Positions 56,091 through 64,000 of a stretch of DNA of 64,000 nucleotides are shown here, in pieces. The translations under genes were made by a program, and so were the position numbers. Position 1 is the first letter of the stretch. Each line of letters opens with the position of its first letter. The notes beneath the pieces are model-generated. The model did no database searches and was not told the origin of the DNA. It worked only from the letters and a program-made list of their open reading frames with translations. The stretch comes from Wyeomyia smithii (Eukaryota; Arthropoda; Insecta; Diptera; Culicidae), in assembly GCF_029784165.1 (NCBI RefSeq), contig NC_073694.1:27724506-27788505 (forward strand), in the 5' to 3' direction.

Positions 56091-56209
56091 TGAATAAGAA
56101 GTTTCCTGGATTATATTAGTTATTCTGATGGACTAATCCTCCGTTGTTATCCGACAGGCCCGCCAACCGGTTCAGCGACATTCCTCTGGCCATCATATTG
56201 TTCTGCGAT

Positions 56210-57665
56210 ATTTATCCGGCGTAATATTGGGCCCTTCCGGAAACGCGCACCACGAGCCTAACTTCAGTTCGGCTTCCGGCGGCAGTCACAGTTAAAACGG
56301 AGTGCTGAAAAAAGAAATTAATTACAGTCTGTCGAAGCCGAATTTCAATTGTAGATAAGAATGAGAGAAATAAACACATTACTATGAAAAAGTTTTCTCT
56401 TCTTAGATTTTCCCTAGCGACAAATAAACAAAACCACCGACTTCAATCGTAGGTAACAATGAGAGAGAAATAAACACGTTACTATGAAAAAGCTTTCCCC
56501 TCTTAGATTTTGCCTAGCGACAAATAAACAAAACCACCGGTTTGCTAGCTTACCTTATGCCTTGCAGTACCCTTATTTCATCATAAGAGGATAAGGATAG
56601 GTTGTGAATAGACGTTGCACCTGTCAGATTCTAGAAAAATGGGCCGTTTTAGAAGATTTTGCCGTCAAATAAAAAATATGTTCACCTGTACCTGTTGCTC
56701 TTCCTCAAAGGAACCAGGGAAAATAAAATTAAAGGAAACAAAACCTAAGGCAACGAAGCCTAAGGCCAAAAACTCAAAGAAAAAGCCTCAACTCACTGAG
56801 GTACAGGTACGGGTGATAGATATATCGAAGCCATCAACATCATATGCACCCAGACCATCTATGATGTTGATGGTCGGGTCATATGCTGTCGGGCCGTCAA
56901 CCCGTGTTGACAATAAAATGAATTTGTGGCCAACGAGATCTGATACCTCGATTTACATGCCACCGAATGATAGTGCCACGAGACGGTGTAGCTCGTGGCC
57001 TAGACTATATCCATCACCTGGTCGGGGCCCGATTGAACCTATTGGATTTGTGTGGCTAAATCGGGGCAAAGTAAAAGTATACCGCGGCAGAAGAAAATCT
57101 ATCAGTTATAACTATTGCTGCATACCGTTTCTGTTATTTATGACCGGTTATCTTGTAGCAGCTCTTGTGGCGCTGTAATCGAAATTTTTAGCATCCCAAA
57201 ATTCTTCAATGAACTCGAAAATTCAAAAATGTGATTCGGATAAAGGAAGGATAGCTGAATGGATTACTTCCTGGTCTATTCCTATCCTTATCCTTTCATC
57301 TCGTTTGTGTGTGTGTATATGAGTGAGAATTTGTGTATGTTTGTAGATTTTTTTTTCGTATACACACTCTCTTTTTACAGTGTGTGTATTAAAAAAAATT
57401 GAATAGAAGATATTGGGTGTATGTGCGCGTAGTTTTAAAAAATAGTAGTAAGCATCCCAAAATTCTTGAATGAACTCGAAAATTCAAAAATGCGATTCGG
57501 ATAAAGGAAGGATAGCTGAATGGATTACTTCCTGGTCTATTCTTATCCTTATCCTCTTATCTCGTTTGTGTGTGTGTGTATGTATATGAGTGAGAATTTG
57601 TGTATGTTTGTAGATTTTTTTTCGTATACACACTCTCTTTGTACAGTGTGTGTATTAAAAAAAAT
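56210..57665 (+). repeat. Long direct repeat, copy 1 (at least 1.45 kb)
   Basis: Begins ATTTATCCGGCGTAATATTGGG and is nearly identical to 62542-64000, where the window ends. It includes a shared internal tandem duplication (about 100 bp, GAGAGAAATAAACAC(A/G)TTACTATG at 56365 and 56466), the 179-residue frame and the hairpin repeats. Left flanks of the two copies are unrelated. Confidence 0.9.
56639..57178 (+). CDS. Unrecognised 179-residue protein, copy 1
   Basis: ATG at 56639 (MGRFRRFCRQIKNMF). The upstream in-frame codons lack ATG. The N-terminus is basic with a Cys cluster (TCTCCSSS) after Gly2, reminiscent of lipid-modified membrane anchors, though residue 6 is not Ser or Thr. A Lys/Pro-rich stretch (KETKPKATKPKAKNSKKK) follows, then a Pro/Ser-rich middle and a C-terminal hydrophobic segment (IPFLLFMTGYLVAALVAL) at the very end, like a tail anchor. 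The predicted protein is identical to that at 62968-63507, with at least one silent nucleotide difference. The frame is bracketed by inverted GGATAAGGATAGG / CCTATCCTTATCC. Not recognised as any family. It could be a real gene carried on a repeat or part of an unknown mobile element. Confidence 0.5.
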   Translation: MGRFRRFCRQIKNMFTCTCCSSSKEPGKIKLKETKPKATKPKAKNSKKKPQLTEVQVRVIDISKPSTSYAPRPSMMLMVGSYAVGPSTRVDNKMNLWPTRSDTSIYMPPNDSATRRCSSWPRLYPSPGRGPIEPIGFVWLNRGKVKVYRGRRKSISYNYCCIPFLLFMTGYLVAALVAL

Positions 57666-57967
57666 TGAATAGAAGATATTGGGTGTATGTGCGCGTAGTT
57701 TTAAAAAATAGTAATAAGCTAGTAATAAACAATGTGTGTGTGAGTATTTGGGTATGTTTAAAGATGTTTTTTTTTTCATATACACACTCCATTTGTACAG
57801 TGTGTGTATGAAAAAGAGATGGAATAAAAGTGTAGTGCAGGTAAAAACAGTTTGTGCAGCTTTTTTATATACACACTCCTTTTGCACAGTGTATGTATAA
57901 AAAAACAGTGGAATGGAAAGTAGAGTATATTTTTTCATATACACACTTCCTTTGTACAGTGTGTGTA
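57361..57967. repeat. Array of five TACACACT hairpins
   Basis: Units of about 28 bp, TACACACT-N12-AGTGTGTA-like (TACACACTCTCTTTTTAC.. form), lie at 57361-57388, 57627-57654, 57781-57808, 57870-57897 and 57940-57967. Each is followed by ATTAAAAAA or ATGAAAAA. Two more are in copy 2 (63690-63717, 63954-63981). The GCATCCCAAAATTCTT block before the first two is also duplicated (57192, 57449). Confidence 0.75.
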
Positions 57968-58870
57968 TTAAAAAAGTAGAACAGAATATAGTGTGTTTGT
58001 GTGTGTGTGTATGTGTGCCTAGTCTGTAAGAATCAGCTAAAAATAAACAAATTTGAAATTAGAACCAAAAAATTGAAAAATTTGGAAAATTAAATAAAAA
58101 TTGTAAACTAAGAAATTTCAACTAACAAAACAGTAATTTTGGAACATTGAAGAATTTTGAAACTAGAAATTGTGGAAAAAAAATGAAAAATTGTTGATGT
58201 TTAGTAATGAGGTGTTAAAGATAATTTGTAATCTTTAGCATCACATTACTCATAACATTAATGGAAGAAAATATAATTTTACAAGAAATTGAATTTGGAA
58301 ATTAGAAATTGTGAATCGAAATTAGAAATTAAAGCAGAATTTGAAATTTTTGGGTTGCAAAGAGTCCGCCTCCCCGTGGTGCAACCTGGGTAACGCTAAA
58401 TGGACTCGTAAGTTTTGGAGAGTAAAAATTGGAATAAGAAATTTGTAATGAAAAATTTGCTGTATAAAATTATGAATCGATGTTTAGTAATGAGATATTT
58501 AAAATAATTGGTAATCTTAAGAATCACATTACAAATCAAATTACTATAATTTAGCAGTTGTATATCGTAAATCGAAAATTTAAAAGTTAAAATAGAAACT
58601 TAGAAATAAGTTGTTTGAAACTATATACACTAGAGATCAGTAGTAAGGTATTGAAGATTAGCAATTGTATAAAAATAGGTTTTAGTTTCGGAATGGCAAC
58701 TATAAAAAGAAATTGAAAATTTGTAACAGGAAATTTCGATTTAAATAGTTGCATTTGGAAATTAATTATTAGGAACTGAAATTAGAAATTAGCGTGAAAT
58801 TTGAAATTTTTGGGTGGTGCAACCTGGATAACACTTAATAAACTCATTTAAATTTTGTAACTCATAAAAA
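57968..58870. other. Low-complexity AT-rich region
   Basis: Dominated by GAAATTAGAAATT-like phrases. A 60-bp phrase (GAAATTTTTGGGT..GCAACCTGG.TAACACT) occurs twice (about 58345 and 58800). No gene seen. Confidence 0.6.
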
Positions 58871-59960
58871 GACAAGAATTTCAAATATCTCTGAAACTAC
58901 TACACCGATCGGCGTGAAATTTGATATATAGGAGCTTTGGGGACCGAGAAAGATTACTAAGGTAGTTCGAAACCCCTCCCTCTTCTGGAAGGGAGGAATC
59001 CCATACAAATGAAACACAAATTTCTGCACATCTCAAAAACTAACCGAGCAAATGGAACCAAATTTGGAATGTGGATGTTTTTAGAGGTAACAAATATGTC
59101 CATAATGTTTTGACACTTCTACTTCTTCTGGAAGGGAGGGTTTTCATACAAATGAAACACAAATTTCTGCACATCTCGAGAACCAATCAAGCAAATACAA
59201 CCAAATTTGGCAAGTGAATATTTTAGGGGTAACAAATATTTCCACAATGGTTCAATACCCATCCCTCTTCTGGAATGGAGGGGTTCCATACGAATGAAAC
59301 ACAAATTTCTGCACATCTCGAGAACCAATCAAGCAAATACAACCAAATTTGGCAAGTGAATGTTTTAGGGGTAACCAATATGTCCACAATGGTTCAATAC
59401 CCCTCCCTCTTCTGGAATGGAGGGGTTCCATGCGAATGAAACACAAATTTCTGCACATCTCGAAAACTAACCAACAAAATGGAATCAAATTTGGCAGGTG
59501 AATGGTTTTAGGGGTAACAGATATGCCCATAATAGATTGACACCACTCCCTCTTCTGGAAGGGAGGGAATAAACACAATTTCTGCAAATCTAGAGAGATA
59601 ATAAATGAATAATATATATAAATACATGATCCCAAGTATGATTTGTTGAGGTTTTTGAGATCAAGAAAAATTTTCATGGTGGTTTGACACTCCTCCCTCA
59701 TCTAAGAGAGAGAGCTCATACAAATGAACTCGAATTTCTTTACAACTCAAGAAATAATCAAGTAAATGGAACCAAACTTGACATGTGGAGGTTTTTGGGA
59801 GCAAAAAATATTTTCATGGCGGTTTGACACCCCTCCAACTTCTGGATGAGAGGTCTCTTATACAAATCAAACACAAATTGCAATGGTGGATTGACACTCC
59901 TCCGTACTCTGGAAGGGGGGGGGGGGGAGGTCTCCCATACAAACTAAACAGATATTTCAA
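58871..59960. repeat. Satellite-like tandem repeat, about 142-bp unit
   Basis: GAAACACAAATTTCTGCAC recurs at 59011, 59154, 59296 and 59438 (spacing 142-143), with degenerate units continuing to about 59960. Each unit includes CTCCCTCTTCTGGAAGGGAGG and CCAAATTTGG. Confidence 0.85.
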
Positions 59961-60330
59961 CCAGGTTTCCCGGAAAACAGCCTTAAATGATCGGGTCGAT
60001 GCACAGAAACCAAAACTCGACTCCAGACGCCATTTTTAAATTTAGGATGGAAACTTCCGGTTTCTAATATAGGTGTTTCCGGAACCAGAATGACTCCCAG
60101 AGGCAGGAATGTCTCCAAATGCCATTTTAAATCCAAGAAGGCGGTTTCCGGTTTCTGGTTGATCACATACCACACTATATGGGTATTTCCGAAATCGTAA
60201 TGATGCACTGAAGCCACAGATCAACATTTTGAATTGTAAAATGGCGATCTTCGGTTTCTGGAAAACAGCCAAAATGGCCAATTTAATCATGTATGAGTAT
60301 CTCCGGAACCAGAATGATGCAAAAAGCAAA
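59961..60330. repeat. Second minisatellite, CGGTTTCTGG / CCGGAACCAGAATGA units
   Basis: Three to four diverged units of about 90-105 bp, each with TTCCGG(A/T)(A/T)(A/C)C, CCAGAATGA(C/T)(T/G)C and GCCATTTT-like phrases. No gene. Immediately follows the 142-bp repeat. Confidence 0.65.
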
Positions 60331-60954
60331 GCAAAGCACTCAACTTCAGCAAAAGAGAATAGAAATTACAGGTTCCATATTTTTAAAACCAGTACTGGCA
60401 TCCTTAGAACTTGAGAAGCTAGTTTTTGAAGCCTTTCGAAAATCTTGATCATTAAAAACATTTGTTTTTCGTCGTTGTTTCAATTTTCCTTATTTGGGGT
60501 AACTTTGATCAGTTTCAATTTTGAATAGTTTTGAAACCTTTTTGAACTAAAAATGATAGATATGCATTGCGAGTCATTTTTATGCCATATGCACTGCGAG
60601 TCATTTTTATGCCATATGTATTTTACCTTTCGATGATGAAAAACGTAAACGTTGGTCATGAAATATGCCATAAGTATTTTGTGAGTCAGCAATCGTTGTA
60701 AAATGTTTGTGTTCAGAAAACGTATGTTGATCATATATGCAATGGCCTTTCCAACAACGGAAGTATCAATAGCCCAGCTCTAGCCTCTTACGTTCTATGC
60801 TACGCCAGGATGTTGTCTTGGCTAGAGCATAAAACTGGACTTTCTTAACAATTATAAATTTATTAACTGTAGAAATATAACGGTCAAATTAATTTTAAAA
60901 TTTGGTCATCAAAACAATTAAAAATTTCAACCAATGCAATATTGTTCAGACCTC
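60331..60954. other. AT-rich spacer
   Basis: No gene. CATTGCGAGTCATTTTTATGCCATATG, or a variant of it, is present twice in tandem (about 60567-60615). Confidence 0.5.
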
Positions 60955-61770
60955 GAATGACACAAGATCACTGGCACCACACGAGAAGCTTCTATAGAGC
61001 GATTACCGGAATCAGGAATCGAGCCGTGACAATTTCTGCCGTGTGAAACGACAGTCGCAGGTGGTCAGGCGTTTGAAACAACACTTCGAAGTGTTACTGA
61101 ACGGTGAGCTAGATGGGAAGGATAGCTTACCGGCCGAACTTTTCAAAGTCGGTAGCGATCAACTGTGTACTGCAATTCACCAAATTAGCCTGAGGGCATA
61201 GTCTGAGTTAAAACTATCTACGGATTCTTATGTCCTATCTATATGAAGAGACACACACTCTACTGTAGCAACTATCGAGACATAACCCTGAATTCCACAT
61301 ACAAAATTTTCTCCCGCGTTGTGTTACATAGACTGACATCTACAACAGACCAAATGTTCACCTTGAGACAGTCACATCATCTGTTTATAGCCTTCAAGGC
61401 GGCGTACGACTCAGTGAAACGCAACGAGTTGTAGCAGCGGGCGAAATTTCGTACCCGTTTGTGATGTGTGATGGTCTGAAGCAAGGAGACGGTCCCTCGA
61501 ACTTGCTGTTTAACATAGCCTTGGAGAGTGCTATACGAAGGGCGTTAATCGTATAACTATGGAGGAGGCCTTTACAGTTCTCATGGTGGATGGGCGACCG
61601 TCTACGATAATATTCAACAGAGACTCGGATAGAGACCGGTTATTTTTAGGTAGATTCTGTACGCGGATAGAGGTGACTGGAGAGCAGCACGTCGAGTTTT
61701 ATGGAGAACATATTCTGGATTCGGTATGGGATCTATATGATCTGTCGCCATGAAATTAAAAAATAAACCT
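60955..61770 (+). mobile_element. Deleted RTE-type LINE relic
   Basis: Plus strand. It matches segments of 13550-15320 in order: AGAAGCTTCTATAGAGCGAT, TACCGGCCGAACTTTTCAAA, AAGGCGGCGTACGAC.CAGTGAAACG, the EAFT segment and the terminal GTGACTGGAGAG..ATTCTGGATTCGG, with large gaps. It ends GATCTGTCGCCATGAAATTAAAAAATAAA. No functional domain remains. Confidence 0.8.
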
Positions 61771-62480
61771 TTTTCAGTTTGTGTAATGTTATCTCTTCGG
61801 TGAAACAGCATCAGTATTCTCAAAAAAAAAAAAAAATTATTTGAGAGGAGCTCAGGCGATCAGAGTACAAAAATTGAACTGGCTCATACAATGCATAAAA
61901 CGCTTCCATTATTTCAGAAATAGCGAAAAAAATCAACTGCGATTTTAACCTACTACTGAACCTCCGAATGGTCGTTATTGGTAGAGTCTTCGTAATTGAA
62001 CCATGGTGCAGTGGTAGAAGAATGATCATGAATTTTTAGTGGAAAAATATATAAATGCAGAATTTAGTTTTGCATAATTCTTGACCTATTGTTGGATTAT
62101 TTTCATCATTCCAACTTTTTAATCGGACAGTTTAAATCTATTTTAATACTTGCGCTCAAAATGTTATAAGTGAAATCAGTAAGTCAAAATTCATGAGACA
62201 TTCATTTTTAAATCAATGCTATATGTGTTCAATTTGAAGTGTGAAAATCGGAAAAAATAAACGTGATAATTTTCTATCGTGTATCCAATGCTGAAATGAC
62301 AACCAGCAGAGATTGTGGTGAGGTGAAATTCTAGGTGGTGGGAGTCGGTAAACAAGTTCAAGTGACGCTACGGTACGAATTCAAAACAAATTTCGGTCCT
62401 TTTAAGATCTAATTGGGAGTGAAAAAATATAATTTTGAAGCTAAAATTTTGATGATTCGTGTGAGTGTGTTTTTGTACCA
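61771..62480. other. Spacer and family 5' region before the truncated first exon
   Basis: 61826-61840 is an A-run. From about 62345 the sequence is paralogous to 3890-4040 (promoter / 5' UTR of the exon at 4056). Confidence 0.5.
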
Positions 62481-62541
62481 ATGGAAATGGGAGAACCTGT
62501 TTTCGTAAAAATGGAAAAAGAGTCCGGGATGATAAAAGCGG
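62481..62541 (+). pseudogene. Truncated zinc-finger family first exon
   Basis: ATG 62481 opens MEMGEPVFVKMEKESGMIKAD, parallel to MEECVTIKMEEEPSAIKVE of the exon at 4056, with one clear Psi-K-x-E motif (VKME). At 62542 it runs into the long direct repeat. The frame then reads through the repeat's start to a stop at 62627 (49 codons in all) without a family-type donor. The upstream homology to 4056 shows a real promoter-exon duplicate that was cut. Confidence 0.65.
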
Positions 62542-64000
62542 ATTTATCCGGCGTAATATTGGGCCCTTCCGGAAACGCGCACCACGAGCCTAACTTCAGT
62601 TCGGCTTCCGGCGGCAGTCACAGTTAAAACGGAGTGCTGAAAAAAGAAATTAATTACAGTCTGTCGAAGCCGAATTTCAATTGTAGATAAGAATGAGAGA
62701 AATAAACACATTACTATGAAAAAGTTTTCTCTTAGATTTTCCCTAGCGACAAATAAACAAAACCACCGACTTCAATCGTAGGTAACAATGAGAGAGAAAT
62801 AAACACGTTACTATGAAAAAGCTTTCCCTTCTTAGATTTTGCCTAGTGACAAATAAACAAAACCACCGGTTTGCTAGCTTACCTTATGCCTTGCAGTACC
62901 CTTATTTCATCATAAGAGGATAAGGATAGGTTGTGAATAGACGTTGCACCTGTCAGCTTCTAGAAAAATGGGCCGTTTTAGAAGATTTTGCCGTCAAATA
63001 AAAAATATGTTCACCTGTACCTGTTGCTCTTCCTCAAAGGAACCAGGGAAAATAAAATTAAAGGAAACAAAACCTAAGGCAACGAAGCCTAAAGCCAAAA
63101 ACTCAAAGAAAAAGCCTCAACTCACTGAGGTACAGGTACGGGTGATAGATATATCGAAGCCATCAACATCATATGCACCCAGACCATCTATGATGTTGAT
63201 GGTCGGGTCATATGCTGTCGGGCCGTCAACCCGTGTTGACAATAAAATGAATTTGTGGCCAACGAGATCTGATACCTCGATTTACATGCCACCGAATGAT
63301 AGTGCCACGAGACGGTGTAGCTCGTGGCCTAGACTATATCCATCACCTGGTCGGGGCCCGATTGAACCTATTGGATTTGTGTGGCTAAATCGGGGCAAAG
63401 TAAAAGTATACCGCGGCAGAAGAAAATCTATCAGTTATAACTATTGCTGCATACCGTTTCTGTTATTTATGACCGGTTATCTTGTAGCAGCTCTTGTGGC
63501 GCTGTAATCGAAATTTTTAGCATCCCAAAATTCTTCAATGAACTCGAAAATTCAAAAATGTGATTCGGATAAAGGAAGGATAGCTGAATGGATTACTTCC
63601 TGGTCTATTCCTATCCTTATCCTTTCATCTCGTTTGTGTGTGTGTATATGAGTGAGAATTTGTGTATGTTTGTAGATTTTTTTTTCGTATACACACTCTC
63701 TTTTTACAGTGTGTGTATTAAAAAAAATTTAATAGAAGATATTGGGTGTATGTGCGCGTAGTTTTAAAAAATAGTAGTAAGCATCCCAAAATTCTTGAAT
63801 GAACTCGAAAATTCAAAAATGCGATTCGGATAAAGGAAGGATAGCTGAATGGATTACTTCCTGGTCTATTCCTATCCTTATCCTCTTATCTCGTTTGTGT
63901 GTGTGTGTGTATATGAGTGAGAATTTGTGTATGTTTGTAGATTTTTTTTCGTATACACACTCTCTTTGTACAGTGTGTGTATTAAAAAAAATTGAATAGA
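62542..64000 (+). repeat. Long direct repeat, copy 2, runs off right edge
   Basis: Near-identical to 56210-57665; differences are a few substitutions and small indels (e.g. a 3-bp loss in GTTTTCTC(TTC)TTAG). 19 bp of inverted repeat bracket the coding unit (62912-62930 and 63871-63889: ATAAGAGGATAAGGATAGG and inverse). Confidence 0.9.
62968..63507 (+). CDS. Unrecognised 179-residue protein, copy 2
   Basis: Protein sequence from MGRFRRFCRQIKNMF to the C-terminal LVAALVAL is the same as copy 1. The nucleotide sequence differs silently at least once (AAGCCTAAAGCC versus AAGCCTAAGGCC). Outside the frame, before the ATG, substitutions are visible. Same features: Cys-rich basic N-terminus, Lys/Pro-rich stretch and terminal hydrophobic segment. 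It lies about 430 bp downstream of the truncated zinc-finger first exon. No function can be assigned. Confidence 0.5.
   Translation: MGRFRRFCRQIKNMFTCTCCSSSKEPGKIKLKETKPKATKPKAKNSKKKPQLTEVQVRVIDISKPSTSYAPRPSMMLMVGSYAVGPSTRVDNKMNLWPTRSDTSIYMPPNDSATRRCSSWPRLYPSPGRGPIEPIGFVWLNRGKVKVYRGRRKSISYNYCCIPFLLFMTGYLVAALVAL

Noticed and set aside
57549..57944. 131-codon minus-strand frame over the hairpin array
   Set aside because: Low-complexity translation of TACACAC / TTTTTT runs.
58871..59960. Regularly spaced repeats as a CRISPR array
   Set aside because: Units are about 142 bp, diverged along their whole length with no unique spacers, and the sequence is eukaryotic. It is a tandem satellite.
61995..62040. 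Possible tRNA-like sequence (GGTGCAGTGGTAGAAGAATG)
   Set aside because: Only a weak A-box-like phrase; no acceptor stem, anticodon arm or B-box.
56210..64000. The two 1.45-kb direct repeats as LTRs of one retrotransposon
   Set aside because: The 5 kb between them contain satellites, a LINE relic and no gag-pol. Their starts lack TG..CA ends, a primer-binding site or a polypurine tract.

Overview
This window looks like nuclear DNA of a dipteran insect, most likely a culicine mosquito. The support is indirect: AT-rich sequence, GT-AG introns, no bacterial-style operons, and a transposon set typical of mosquito genomes (RTE, Jockey-like and CR1/I-like LINEs, BEL/Pao elements, a Tc1-mariner transposase with DD37E spacing, a tRNA-derived SINE and many MITEs). 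No species can be named from the sequence alone.

The gene content is a C2H2 zinc-finger cluster. At the left edge a minus-strand gene (exon 1 394-180, 65-bp intron, exon 2 from 114 off the edge) is divergent to a plus-strand 5' exon (4056-4258). Both first exons encode an acidic peptide with repeated Psi-K-x-E (SUMO-type) motifs and end in a phase-2 splice donor. Downstream on the plus strand lie eight intronless zinc-finger exons with open frames: A 6831-8160, B 8738-9998, C 20579-21893, D 33829-35104, E 35680-36802, F 37705-39895, G 48822-52020 and H 53446-54745. There is also a dead exon at 4419-4680 and a fragment at 40047-40225. Every one of the eight opens at a polypyrimidine-AG acceptor in the same phase, and seven share about 30 bp of intron sequence, yet no 5' exon is visible next to B-H. 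Either one 5' exon serves many alternative 3' zinc-finger exons, or most copies have lost or hidden their promoters. A-B and C-D are a duplicated pair. F and G are paralogues built from a seven-finger higher-order module that has expanded to four copies in G.

Transposons fill the gaps. 10.5-19.7 kb is a three-level nest: a minus-strand Jockey-like LINE is interrupted by a second LINE (16210-19480) and by an RTE element (11218-15329), and the RTE carries a 680-bp DNA element (12271-12950). All three insertions have readable target-site duplications. 22259-24623 is a TTAA-flanked foldback element enclosing a MITE and a SINE. 24812-33379 is a BEL/Pao retrotransposon with a 5-bp duplication, a DD37E mariner inside pol and another insertion in its 5' LTR. 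40.2-46.3 kb holds gypsy, hAT and second BEL remnants. 52030-53064 is an unclassified inverted-repeat element whose empty site survives in paralogue F.

The right end (55-64 kb) holds a decayed Get4 (tail-anchored protein insertion factor) copy on the minus strand, tandem satellites, an RTE relic, and two near-identical copies at least 1.4 kb long of a segment encoding an unrecognised 179-residue protein with a Cys-rich basic N-terminus and a C-terminal hydrophobic segment. The second copy abuts, and truncates, another acidic first exon of the zinc-finger type (62481-62541).
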